A stretch of DNA of 64,000 nt from Bacillota bacterium (GTDB lineage Bacteria > Bacillota > Clostridia > Acetivibrionales > DTU013). Location: NCBI GenBank assembly GCA_023439545.1, contig JAEXNT010000071.1:61346-125345 (forward strand). The letters are read 5' to 3'. Below, piece after piece: positions 51,871-60,296 of this stretch. The notes beneath the pieces were generated by a model. It saw nothing but the letters and a program-made list of their open reading frames with translations, was not told the origin of the DNA and did no database searches. Made by a program: the position numbers and the translations under genes. Within the stretch, counting starts at the first letter, position 1. Every line of letters starts with the position of its first letter.

Positions 51871-53103
51871 CTAGTTTTCCCTATTATCCTTCTTCCCACG
51901 CTTCATAAACTCATTGACCAGCTTCGCTCTTTTCAGCTTGTCGCTGCCGAAACGCATCCTGATTGCGTCCATGGCTTTTTCGAGCTTCTCTTCCCTGCGC
52001 ACGTCATCGGGAAGCTCTTCATCCACATCGAATATCGACAACTGTTCCGGCATATCCTCATCGATATTCGCAAGCGCGATACCAAGAAGCCGTATGGGCT
52101 TTCTGCGGTCCCAATTGTCTTTCAGAAGCTCCGCCCCGGTTCTATAGATATCCTTTGTCAGGTACGACAAAGGTATCGTTTTCTGCCTTGTAACAGACTT
52201 GAAATCATCATACTTTATTACGATAGAAACAGTCTTTCCCTTGAAATCGTTGCGTCTGGCGTCCTCCCCCACTTCCTCGGCCAAATGCAGCAGCACCGTC
52301 CTGGCATATTCGATATCGACCGTGTCTCTTGACAAAGTCGTGGAACGGCTGATGGATCTGGACTCAGCCTTTGGATGCGGCGTTACCGGAGAAGGATCTT
52401 TACCGTTGGCAAGATTTTTGAGTTCGCCTCCGTACTTTCCGAAATTGGCCGAAAGAGTCTTATTATCACAGCATGCCAGATCGCCTATCGTCATGATACC
52501 AATTTCATTCAGACGTTTTTCCGTCTGCTTTCCGATACCATACATATCCCTGACTTTAAGCGGCCAGAGCTTTGATTTTACGTCACTTTCCCACAGCTCC
52601 GTGATGCCCAGGGGCTTTTTGATTTCCGAGGCCATTTTGGCCAGGAACTTGTTTTCGGAAATGCCTATGGAACACCATAGATCAAGCTCCCTCATAATAC
52701 AGTCCATAATACTCCCGGCAATGGTCAAAGGCTCGCCGAAAAGGGCTTCACAACCCGAAAGATCGAGCCATGCTTCATCTATACTGTTTTGCTGGATGAC
52801 AGGTGTGTAGCGAGAAAGAATCTCCATCACTTCATGTGATTTCTTTCCATACAATCCGTGTGTAGGTGGGACAAGAATCAAGCCGGGGCACAGCTTCTTC
52901 GCCTCATGTATGAGCATGGTCGTTTTTACACCGTATGCCCTGGCGTCGTAATTTGCAGCAAGAATTATGCCCGACCTGTTTTTGGGATCTCCCGCAACTG
53001 CCGCGGGATGTCCTTTGAGTTCGGGATTCTGCGCCATCTCGCAGCTTATGAAGAATGCGTTCATATCTACAAGAAAAATGACTCTTCTCATAGACCTTTC
53101 CAT
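51871..53103 (-). CDS. dinB: DNA polymerase IV (Y family)
   Basis: Translesion polymerase of 410 residues. The N-terminal catalytic acid is in IFLVDMNAFFISCEMAQNPELKG, with the second pair in NSIDEAWLDLSG (usually S-I-D-E). The palm/finger region is AANYDARAYGVKTTM, the helix-hairpin-helix is MYGIGKQTEKRLNEIG, and a little-finger domain follows. The start lies one base after the cheR stop, so the two are co-transcribed. No LexA box was found before it. Confidence 0.93.
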   Translation of the reverse strand: MERSMRRVIFLVDMNAFFISCEMAQNPELKGHPAAVAGDPKNRSGIILAANYDARAYGVKTTMLIHEAKKLCPGLILVPPTHGLYGKKSHEVMEILSRYTPVIQQNSIDEAWLDLSGCEALFGEPLTIAGSIMDCIMRELDLWCSIGISENKFLAKMASEIKKPLGITELWESDVKSKLWPLKVRDMYGIGKQTEKRLNEIGIMTIGDLACCDNKTLSANFGKYGGELKNLANGKDPSPVTPHPKAESRSISRSTTLSRDTVDIEYARTVLLHLAEEVGEDARRNDFKGKTVSIVIKYDDFKSVTRQKTIPLSYLTKDIYRTGAELLKDNWDRRKPIRLLGIALANIDEDMPEQLSIFDVDEELPDDVRREEKLEKAMDAIRMRFGSDKLKRAKLVNEFMKRGKKDNREN

Positions 53104-53104
53104 A

Positions 53105-53881
53105 TTACAAATCTCCATCCTTCGTATAAAAGAAGGTCTTCAGCGGGCTTAAGAGGTATTTGCTGCAGGTCAGAATCTGTTCGGTGCTGCCTATGAACAG
53201 TATCCCATCTTTGCGCAGCGCCTTGTTGAACTTGGTGTAAATATAGGATTTTGCGTCTTCTGTAAAATAGATAAGTACGTTCCTGCAAACAATAAGGTCG
53301 CAATCGGTCGGGTACGGATCCTTCAGCAGGTTATGCCTGGAGAATTCGACCTGGTTTTTGACCTCATCCTTTACTCTGTAGAAGCTTCCCTCTTTGTCGA
53401 AATATTTTGCTATATATGCCTGAGGCAGCTTGTCCAGGCTTTTTGACGTGTAAACGCCTTCCTTTGCTTTTCTCAGCGCTTCATTGTCGATATCGGTAGC
53501 GATTATCCTGATATCTTTCAGCGGTATATGCTGATTCAGTACCATTACAAGCGTATAAGGCTCGTCGCCGGTCGAGCAGGCCGAACTCCATATCTTTAGC
53601 TTCGAAGACTTTTTCAGCAGTATCGGGAATATTGTATCCTTCAATACTTCCCATTGTTCGGGGTTCCTGTAGAATTCGGAAACGTTGATGGTCAGATAGT
53701 TGATGAATTCGTTATAAAGTTCCCTGTTGTTCTTAAGTACGCCTACATAGTCCTCATAGTGCTCATAACCGTTCTTCCTGATGAGCGAGTCTATCCGGCG
53801 TTTCATTTGTTTCTCTTTGTACAGGCTCAGATTGATATCTGTCAGTTTAAATATTTCGGATTTAAACCCCTCATAATCCAT
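53105..53881 (-). CDS. cheR: Chemotaxis protein methyltransferase CheR
   Basis: Methylates glutamates of chemoreceptors using SAM. From MDYEGFKSEIFKLTDINLSLYKEKQMKRR (start behind GGGGGAGG) it is 258 residues. The N-terminal helical domain is followed by the SAM-binding KIWSSACSTGDEPYTL, IIATDIDNEALRKAKEGVY and DLIVCRNVLIYF. It is isolated from other che genes. The chemoreceptor at 5.2-7.4 kb would be a possible substrate. Confidence 0.94.
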   Translation of the reverse strand: MDYEGFKSEIFKLTDINLSLYKEKQMKRRIDSLIRKNGYEHYEDYVGVLKNNRELYNEFINYLTINVSEFYRNPEQWEVLKDTIFPILLKKSSKLKIWSSACSTGDEPYTLVMVLNQHIPLKDIRIIATDIDNEALRKAKEGVYTSKSLDKLPQAYIAKYFDKEGSFYRVKDEVKNQVEFSRHNLLKDPYPTDCDLIVCRNVLIYFTEDAKSYIYTKFNKALRKDGILFIGSTEQILTCSKYLLSPLKTFFYTKDGDL

Positions 53882-53915
53882 GACGGATCCTCCCCCACAA
53901 AACAACTGGATAATA

Positions 53916-53973
53916 AAAATCACCGGCATATCGAACGCCTGCGATTTTTGAACAAGACTTCGCTATGTTCCAT
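53916..53973. repeat. 58-bp intergenic element, copy 2 (degenerate hairpin)
   Basis: Matches 52 of 58 bases of the copy at 14687-14744, including TGAACAAGACTTCGCTATG and TTCCAT. Substitutions break part of the hairpin stem. Confidence 0.8.
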
Positions 53974-53977
53974 GACT

Positions 53978-54005
53978 GAAAACGCAAGACCGTAGCCTTG
54001 CGTTT
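53978..54005 (-). terminator. Terminator after the ispH-rpsA gene
   Basis: AAACGCAAG and CTTGCGTTT (9 bp) around an 8-base loop. On the minus strand it ends in TTTT, about 20 bases past the stop. Confidence 0.75.
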
Positions 54006-54023
54006 CAATCATTTCCATATTGA

Positions 54024-56066
54024 TTACTTCTCTTCATCTGTTGTATTCATCGCGTCGGCAATCGTGTTTGAAAGAGCTTCGCTATGCTCGCTCGGTATCT
54101 CTTCTTCCGCCGCTTTGCCGTCATCGGCCTTTGCCTGGGCTGCCGCCGAAGGCGCAGGGTCGATCGGGTTTACTTCCTTTATGCTCAGGCTTATCTTCTT
54201 GGTCTCGACATTGACTTCGACGACCTTGGCTTCAACAACCTGGCCTATCTGGAGGACATCACCCGGTTTCGCAATCCTGACGTTTGATATCTGCGATATG
54301 TGTACGAGTCCGTCAAGACCCTTCTCCAATTCTATAAAAGCTCCGAAAGGTACAAGCCTTACTACGGTTCCATTTACGATATCACCGACCTTGTACTTGT
54401 CGGCTGCCTTAAACCACGGATTGTCCTCTTCCTTTCTCAGTCCGAGAGAAATCCTCTTTTTATCCTTGTCGAATTCGAGTACGGTAACCTGCACTTTGTC
54501 TCCAACCTTCAAAACGTCCGAAGGATGCTTCACCTTGGACCAGGAAAGCTCCGAAACATGTACGAGTCCATCTACTCCGCCTATATCGACAAATGCACCA
54601 AAGTCCATGAGATTCTTTACTACGCCGTCATATTTCTTGCCCACTTCAACAGTGCTCCAGAACTCGCTTTCGTTTTTCTCCCTGTTTTCTGACAGTATCA
54701 CTCTCTGGGAGCCTACGATTTTGTGTTTCTGCTTGTTGAATTCGACTATACGGACAGTAACGGTCTGTCTCATATATTCGTTGAGATCCTTGACATACCT
54801 TTCCGAAATCTGGGAGGCCGGGATAAATACTCTTACGCCTTTAACGCTGGCAACGACACCGCCGTTGGTGACTTCGACGACTTTACCCGTAACAGGAGTC
54901 TTATTCTCGTATGCTTCTTCAATAAGATCGATGCTCTTTATCGAGTCGACCCTCTTCTTAGACAACATAACATTTCCTTCGCCGTCATTAACCCTTACAA
55001 TGAACACTTCGATCTCGTCGCCGATTTTGATACTTGTTTCAGGCTTGAAATCAGGGTCGTCGGTATATTCGTCTATCGGAATTATACCGTCTGATTTGTA
55101 GCCCAGATCAACATAAATTTCGGCATTATTGTAGCCGATTATCCTGCCTTTGACGATTTCTCCGCTTCTCAGCGAAACCATCGAACTTTCGAAGGCTTCC
55201 TCAAAGCTCAGCTCATTCTCCTGTTTATTTAATTCATCCATTCTTTCAATAACCTCCTTGATTATGCGTTCCGGTGTAGATGCTCCGGCTGTGATACCCA
55301 GCGTTTTTACTTTTTTTGTATCTATCGGTGGCAAATCACCGTACGTTTCGATTAAGTAAGTTTCACTGCAGTATTTTTTACTGATTTCAAACAGCTTTTG
55401 AGTATTGGAACTCTTCCTGCTGCCTATGACAAGCATCATATCAGATTCCTTAGAGATTTGTTCAGCCTCTTCCTGCCTGCTGCTTGTCGCATTACATATT
55501 GTATCAAACTTTACAACGTTTTTGCATTTTTCTTTTAATTTATTATAAACACTTTCGAACTTTTCTTTAGTGATCGTGGTCTGTGCAACGAGACAACATT
55601 CATCGCCCAACCCGTCAAACCGTTCCGCATCGTCCGGCCCGTCGGCTATAAAAGCCTTATTGCCGCACCATCCGTTGATCCCCTGTACTTCGGGATGTTC
55701 CTTGTCTCCTGCAATAACTATAGCATACCCTTCCTGCCGCTTTTCAAGAACGAGTTTGTGTATCTTATGCACATACGGACAAGTCGCATCGACGACTTCT
55801 ATATGCCTTTGTTCAAGCTTATCATATATATCCGGCGTAACGCCATGCGCCCTGATAACTATCCTGCTGTCGGCGACGGCCTCGCTTACGTCCGACAACA
55901 CGCTTACGCCCTTTTGCTCCAGTTCCCTGATGACCTGCTCGTTATGGATAAGCGGACCAAGCGTATATAACTTTTTATTATCCGTATTCAACAGGTTGTT
56001 TGCTATTTTTATGGCATTACTGACACCGAAGCAAAAACCTGCGGATTCAGCTAGAATTATCTTCAT
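54024..56066 (-). CDS. ispH: Fusion of HMBPP reductase (IspH/LytB) and ribosomal protein S1-like domains
   Basis: A 680-residue fusion. Residues 1-285 are IspH, the last enzyme of the MEP isoprenoid pathway, with its three cluster cysteines in ESAGFCFGVSNAI (Cys12), VDATCPYVHKIH and DTICNATSSRQEE, and the substrate His in TITKEKF-adjacent regions. From about 300, four S1 RNA-binding repeats follow (GEIVKGRIIGYNNAEIYVDLGYKSDG; TPVTGKVVEVTNGGVVASVKG; KYDGVVKNLMDFGAFVDIGG; GDIVNGTVVRLVPFGAFIELEKG). The fusion is known in Clostridia and keeps both activities plausible. The ATG at 56066 lies behind GGGGG. An Ala/Lys/Glu tail ends the protein. Confidence 0.95.
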   Translation of the reverse strand: MKIILAESAGFCFGVSNAIKIANNLLNTDNKKLYTLGPLIHNEQVIRELEQKGVSVLSDVSEAVADSRIVIRAHGVTPDIYDKLEQRHIEVVDATCPYVHKIHKLVLEKRQEGYAIVIAGDKEHPEVQGINGWCGNKAFIADGPDDAERFDGLGDECCLVAQTTITKEKFESVYNKLKEKCKNVVKFDTICNATSSRQEEAEQISKESDMMLVIGSRKSSNTQKLFEISKKYCSETYLIETYGDLPPIDTKKVKTLGITAGASTPERIIKEVIERMDELNKQENELSFEEAFESSMVSLRSGEIVKGRIIGYNNAEIYVDLGYKSDGIIPIDEYTDDPDFKPETSIKIGDEIEVFIVRVNDGEGNVMLSKKRVDSIKSIDLIEEAYENKTPVTGKVVEVTNGGVVASVKGVRVFIPASQISERYVKDLNEYMRQTVTVRIVEFNKQKHKIVGSQRVILSENREKNESEFWSTVEVGKKYDGVVKNLMDFGAFVDIGGVDGLVHVSELSWSKVKHPSDVLKVGDKVQVTVLEFDKDKKRISLGLRKEEDNPWFKAADKYKVGDIVNGTVVRLVPFGAFIELEKGLDGLVHISQISNVRIAKPGDVLQIGQVVEAKVVEVNVETKKISLSIKEVNPIDPAPSAAAQAKADDGKAAEEEIPSEHSEALSNTIADAMNTTDEEK

Positions 56067-56068
56067 CT

Positions 56069-56644
56069 TCAACCCCCGCTGAGGGAATAAATCCTGTTTA
56101 TAATATCCGTACTGATTTCTGCAAGTTCTTCTTTTGTCAGCTTATCCTCATGCTTGCTTATCATAAACGGATCACCGAAATTTACCGTCATTTTCGAAAA
56201 TAATCTATAATTTCCCTTAACCGTTGCAGGTATTATCGGAACACCTGCATTTGCCGCTATCATGGCGGCGCCGGACTTGACCCTGCCTGTACCGCCGGCA
56301 TGCCTTCTGGTACCCTGGGGAAATATTCCGACTATTTTGCCTTCCTCGAGCAGCCTGTATGCATTTTTAACAGAACCCACATCTGCGGTACCTCTCTTTA
56401 CCGGAAATGCACCGAGACTTCTGAAAATAAAAGCCGATATCGGGTTCCTGAACAGCTCTTCCTTGGCCATCCAGTGAATCCACCTGTCCAGCCTGTAGCC
56501 CAGCAAAAACATATCCAAAAAGGTATTGTGGTTGGCACATAAAAGAGCAGGCCCCTTTTCCGGAATCTTGTCGCGGTTTATTACCTCTACCTTGAATATC
56601 AGTTTGAATACAATTTTTGATACGATTCTAGCAAATGTTTTCAT
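56069..56644 (-). CDS. plsC: 1-acyl-sn-glycerol-3-phosphate acyltransferase
   Basis: Makes phosphatidic acid from lysophosphatidic acid. The 191 residues have the acyltransferase motifs CANHNTFLDMFLL (H-x4-D, about 37-43), FPVKRGTADVGSV, GIFPQGTRRHAG and VPIIPATVKG. It sits between cmk and ispH-rpsA, the usual clostridial order. Confidence 0.94.
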   Translation of the reverse strand: MKTFARIVSKIVFKLIFKVEVINRDKIPEKGPALLCANHNTFLDMFLLGYRLDRWIHWMAKEELFRNPISAFIFRSLGAFPVKRGTADVGSVKNAYRLLEEGKIVGIFPQGTRRHAGGTGRVKSGAAMIAANAGVPIIPATVKGNYRLFSKMTVNFGDPFMISKHEDKLTKEELAEISTDIINRIYSLSGG

Positions 56645-56656
56645 TCCGGATTACCA

Positions 56657-57328
56657 TCATTCGTTATTTTTTATTTTTTCCAGTATTTCAACGACGACCT
56701 GCTGCGGTTCCATATCAGTCGTGTCTATCTCGATTGCGTCAGGAGCTTTCGATAAAGGCGCAAAAGCTCTCGTACTGTCGTTTTTATCCCTGTATGCTAT
56801 GTCTTTCATCACTTCATCCAAAGTAACTTCCGAAGCCCCTTTGGAATGCATCTCGGCGAATCTCCTCTTTGCTCTTTCCTCAATGGACGCCGTAATGAAA
56901 AACTTGTACTTTGCCCTGGGCAGAACATAGGTCCCGATATCACGGCCATCCATCACAACATCGCTTTTTTGGGCTATGGCTCTTTGCAGTTCTACCATTT
57001 TCAGCCTTACCGCAGGAACAGCAGAAACATCCGAAGCTCCTATGGATACTTCAGGCGTCCGTATCATTGATGTAACATCTTCACCGTCAAGGAACAACCT
57101 TTGCTCGTTTCCTATGTACTCAATACGTATATCAATACTTTCCACAAGCTCGGTCAGGCGTTCAGCGTCTTTGGTATCGATCCCGGTCCTCAGAGCTTTC
57201 AGTGCTACAGTCCGATACATGGCCCCGGTATCAAGATATATTATACCCAACTGCCTGGATATGCTTTTCGCGACAGTGCTTTTTCCCGCTCCTGCCGGTC
57301 CGTCAATTGCAATACAGATACGCGCCAA
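56657..57328 (-). CDS. cmk: Cytidylate kinase
   Basis: Phosphorylates CMP/dCMP. The 223 residues begin (TTG)ARICIAIDGPAGAGKSTVAKSI, with the P-loop near 10-17. YLDTGAMYRTVALKAL, VVMDGRDIGTYVLP and the lid region RAKRRFAEMHSKG are typical. The TTG start lies behind GGAGGACTGG. Confidence 0.95.
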   Translation of the reverse strand: MARICIAIDGPAGAGKSTVAKSISRQLGIIYLDTGAMYRTVALKALRTGIDTKDAERLTELVESIDIRIEYIGNEQRLFLDGEDVTSMIRTPEVSIGASDVSAVPAVRLKMVELQRAIAQKSDVVMDGRDIGTYVLPRAKYKFFITASIEERAKRRFAEMHSKGASEVTLDEVMKDIAYRDKNDSTRAFAPLSKAPDAIEIDTTDMEPQQVVVEILEKIKNNE

Positions 57329-57348
57329 ATCCGCCAGTCCTCCGCGAG

Positions 57349-57714
57349 TCAGTTCTTATCCTCGAGATCGGGTCTCAAGGACCTCGCGTCTCTAAGATAG
57401 ATATATTTCAAATCATTATTCTTTTTTTCAGTATTGATGTGCATCATTACCCTGATACATTTTGTCAGGCTTCCGGGTACATCGATCTCATTGGTGCACA
57501 TCATGGCGGTATGTGTCCAGCCGAGCCTTCTTGCGGCTACCGCCGGGAAAACCGCATCGAGGTCTTTTGTAATTGAAAATATGACGCTTATTATATCTTC
57601 TACCGCAATACCGTTTTGCTCAGTCATTTTTACGAGCAGTTCAGCTGTTGCTTCGAGTATTTCCTGCTCGGCGTTAGTAACTACAGTAGTCGCACCCCTT
57701 ATAGCAGCAACCAT
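57349..57714 (-). CDS. aroH: Chorismate mutase, AroH type
   Basis: Converts chorismate to prephenate for Phe/Tyr synthesis. From MVAAIRGATTVVTNAEQEILEATAELL it is 121 residues, matching the trimeric AroH family. Key active-site residues appear as the early Arg in AIRGAT, Glu in SVIFSITKDLDAVFPAVAARRLGW, and the Cys/Arg region in CIRVMMHIN. An upstream in-frame start at 57768 would translate into the 68-bp repeat and is not preferred. Confidence 0.92.
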   Translation of the reverse strand: MVAAIRGATTVVTNAEQEILEATAELLVKMTEQNGIAVEDIISVIFSITKDLDAVFPAVAARRLGWTHTAMMCTNEIDVPGSLTKCIRVMMHINTEKKNNDLKYIYLRDARSLRPDLEDKN

Positions 57715-57744
57715 CCTGATAAGACAACTCCATTCTTCCGTATA

Positions 57745-57880
57745 TGCTTTAGCGTCAAAACGGGACATTCCTCAGCCACATCGCCCTGCTCCTCGCAGAG
57801 GTGTGTCCCAATTGCTTTAGCGTCAAAACGGGACATTCCTCAGCCACATCGCCCTGCTCCTTGCAAAGGTGTGTCCCGTT
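57745..57880. repeat. Two tandem copies of a 68-bp palindromic unit
   Basis: Copies at 57745-57812 and 57813-57880 differ at only a few positions. Each contains GGGACATTCCTC and GAGG-TG-TGTCCC arms about 45 bp apart. The unit fills the aroH to HutP-like gap. Confidence 0.9.
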
Positions 57881-57884
57881 ACCT

Positions 57885-58310
57885 TTATACTACCCTGTGT
57901 CCGAGCCCTATGGCAACCTCATTGAGGTGCAGGAGCCCTATCCCGAAGAATATCGAAACGCTTATATGGTCCTTGTATCTTGCGATACCAATCTTCCCGC
58001 CTACATTCAGCCCAAGCGCCTTAGGCATTATCTGTGTCAAAGCTTCCCTTGTAGCGCCCGCCACTGCGCCCTCCTCGACATGACTTTCCTGGATGACTCC
58101 TTCACGCTTTGAGGAGACTACAGCTCTTTCAATGATCTTCATAACAGAGTTCAGGTATTCTCCGCCGTAATCAACCGCTGCGGTCCTGATGCCAGCCTGT
58201 GCAAACTCCGCCTGAAGCTGCTTTTCTTCAGTTCTGTCTGCCGTAAGAGCAAGTCTCACGGCTGCTGCAGCTATGTCTTTACTCCCGTATTCCCTGTTGT
58301 TTTCCACCAT
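57885..58310 (-). CDS. HutP-like RNA-binding regulator
   Basis: A 141-residue protein resembling HutP, the histidine- and Mg2+-dependent antiterminator of Bacillus hut operons. The similar core is GVIQESHVEEGAVAGATREALTQIM (HutP: GVIQ, then ESHALYHATMEAL), followed by GLNVGGKIGIARY and ISVSIFFGIGLLHLNEVAIGLGHR. No hut genes are here; it precedes aroH. It may sense another ligand and act on a nearby RNA (inference). The start lies behind AGGGGATG. Confidence 0.75.
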   Translation of the reverse strand: MVENNREYGSKDIAAAAVRLALTADRTEEKQLQAEFAQAGIRTAAVDYGGEYLNSVMKIIERAVVSSKREGVIQESHVEEGAVAGATREALTQIMPKALGLNVGGKIGIARYKDHISVSIFFGIGLLHLNEVAIGLGHRVV

Positions 58311-58383
58311 AAGGTCATCCCCTGATACGTTTTACTAGACCGACGTTTTAAACCCTGTTAGTTTTGTGAAAACATTATCTAAT

Positions 58384-58412
58384 ATTATATAAGAATAATA
58401 GCAATTGTACAA
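58384..58412 (-). promoter_or_regulatory. Promoter of the HutP-like gene
   Basis: Minus strand: TTGTAC (58407-58412), 17 bases, consensus TATAAT (58384-58389), about 70 bases before the start. Confidence 0.65.
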
Positions 58413-58426
58413 TAAGAATGTTGCTT

Positions 58427-58960
58427 TCAATTGCCTGCCTTCACCGTTGCAACCGGAACTATCCCGCCAGCCGCGTCGACCGTTTTGCCCAGCAGGTATT
58501 CAATATTCCGGCTTGCCGCGCTGATTTGCACGGCAGGCAATACAAGGACTTCCGAAGCGTCAAATTCAACTACGTCACCGTCCTTTAAATCAAGGTGGAC
58601 TGTTTTCCCTTGAAATGAATCGACAGCTTCGCCATTTACAAGTATTTTCAGTTCGGGACATGTTTCCATATTGGTCAGGCTCAATTCCAGCCTGCATGGA
58701 ACGAAAACATAAGCTTCGGAGCCCAGCGGCTCTCCATCGGCGCCTTCATTGAAAAATGCCGACCTGACCGAAGGCATGGATAAAACAGCCTGTGATATTA
58801 CCAGTACGGCAAGTGCTATGACGCAAGCTCTCTTGAGTATAAGCTCAATTGAGTGCCAATAACCTTTGCCGTGTTTTTTCATATCTGTTTCCGTATCATT
58901 GCCGCTATTATTTTTTGCTACGAAAACGCTGCCTGCGCCGTTTTTCAAAGTTGTTTTCAT
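58427..58960 (-). CDS. Unknown single-pass membrane protein
   Basis: A 177-residue protein not recognised. The start at MKTTLKNGAGSV is chosen because GGAGACAG precedes it. A charged N-terminal tail of about 45 residues is followed by one helix (ACVIALAVLVISQAVLSM, about 45-65). A beta-rich extracytoplasmic domain of about 110 residues follows, with LELSLTNMETCPELKILVNGEAVDSF and LDLKDGDVVEFDASE. This suggests a type II membrane protein with a small ligand- or polymer-binding domain. It lies between the flavoprotein and HutP-like genes on the same strand. Confidence 0.7.
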   Translation of the reverse strand: MKTTLKNGAGSVFVAKNNSGNDTETDMKKHGKGYWHSIELILKRACVIALAVLVISQAVLSMPSVRSAFFNEGADGEPLGSEAYVFVPCRLELSLTNMETCPELKILVNGEAVDSFQGKTVHLDLKDGDVVEFDASEVLVLPAVQISAASRNIEYLLGKTVDAAGGIVPVATVKAGN

Positions 58961-59066
58961 AAACTGTCTCCAAAGAGTATTACTGATTTTAGTATTAACT
59001 CTCCTGAGAACAATCATACCTTTGAGTGCACGAGCATTTCCGGGATAATTTCCCGGATAGGTATCG

Positions 59067-60296
59067 TCAGCAGTTCATTCCGGCCAGGCATCCGGTGGAA
59101 AACGCTATCGTAAGATTAAAGCCTCCCGTATATCCGTCCACATCTATGATTTCACCAGCGAAATACAAGCCCTTTACAAGTTTGGATTCCATCGTCGACG
59201 GATTTATTTCGCTTGTCCTTACTCCGCCTGCCGTTACTATTGCTTCTGATATCGGCCTCGAGCCCGTGATCTCGAGAGTGAAGCTTTTAAGCAGTTCGAC
59301 GAGCTTTCGCCTTTCCTCTTTCGTAATCTGGTTTACAGGCTTGTCTTCCGGTATCCCTGATAATTCGATGATCACCGGGATCATTTTTTGCGGCAGAAGT
59401 TCATCGAGGCTGTTTTTGAATTGCTTTCTCGAGAACTGTTCAAAATCGCGCCGGATTCTAGAATCCAATGTCTCTTCATCCAACGCCGGCTTCAGATCTA
59501 TCACCAGCTTTACGTCCTTGTAGCCATATGGCAGTATATGTCTGCTGGCGCTCAATATCACCGGCCCTGAAACGCCGAAATGCGTAAAGAGCATTTCACC
59601 GAAATCGCCGTAAACTTTTCTGCCCTTCCTGTCTAATATTGTTATCGATATGTTCTTCAGCGACAACCCCTGCATTTCGCCTGCCGTTTTTCCAGCAGTC
59701 AGCAGCGGTATAAGCGAAGGCTTGAGCGGCGTTACCGTGTGGCCCAATTTTCCTGCCATGACATAGCCGTCGCCGGTAGAGCCGGTTTTAGGATATGATG
59801 CACCGCCCGTGGCGACAATCACTGAATCGGCTTCCAGTATGCTTCCGTTTCTGAGCTTTACACCTTTAACTGCGCCGTTTTCGGTCAAAATCTCCTCAAC
59901 CGCGGAGTTTAGCCATACTTTTGCTCCCTTTTTTTCAGCAAACCTCTGCATTGTGTCAACCACGTCCCGCGCGCTGTCAGATACGGGAAAAACCCTGCCT
60001 CCGCGCTCTACCTTCAATTGTAGACCTTCAGCTTCAAGCAGGTTCATGAGATCCTCGTTTGAAAAATTGTAAAAGGCCGAATACAAGAAATTCCCGTTTC
60101 CGGGAATGTTCTGGATCATACCTTCTATATCGGTATTATTCGTAATATTGCAGCGGCCTTTGCCTGAGATCATGAGCTTCCAGCCAACACGGTCATTTTT
60201 CTCCAGCAGCAGCGCTTCCCTGCCGCGTTCGGCGGCTTTACCCGCCGCCATTAATCCAGCGGCTCCTGCGCCTATAATTATGACTCTGTTATTCAC
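59067..60296 (-). CDS. HI0933/BaiN-type NAD(P)/FAD-dependent oxidoreductase
   Basis: A 409-residue flavoprotein. The GTG start overlaps the rpiR stop by one base. The FAD-binding N-terminus is RVIIIGAGAAGLMAAGKAAERG with the family signature LMISGKGRCNITN. Further landmarks are ADSVIVATGGASYPKTGSTGDGY, LFTHFGVSGPVIL and the C-terminal GLYFAGEIIDVDGYTGGFNL. The physiological reaction of this broad family is unknown (one member, BaiN, acts on bile acids). It commonly lies near cmk-plsC-ispH in Clostridia. Confidence 0.9.
   Translation of the reverse strand: MNNRVIIIGAGAAGLMAAGKAAERGREALLLEKNDRVGWKLMISGKGRCNITNNTDIEGMIQNIPGNGNFLYSAFYNFSNEDLMNLLEAEGLQLKVERGGRVFPVSDSARDVVDTMQRFAEKKGAKVWLNSAVEEILTENGAVKGVKLRNGSILEADSVIVATGGASYPKTGSTGDGYVMAGKLGHTVTPLKPSLIPLLTAGKTAGEMQGLSLKNISITILDRKGRKVYGDFGEMLFTHFGVSGPVILSASRHILPYGYKDVKLVIDLKPALDEETLDSRIRRDFEQFSRKQFKNSLDELLPQKMIPVIIELSGIPEDKPVNQITKEERRKLVELLKSFTLEITGSRPISEAIVTAGGVRTSEINPSTMESKLVKGLYFAGEIIDVDGYTGGFNLTIAFSTGCLAGMNC

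Noticed and set aside
53998..55101. 367-codon plus-strand ORF opposite ispH-rpsA
   Set aside because: Ser/Thr/Leu-rich shadow of the S1 repeats with no ribosome site.
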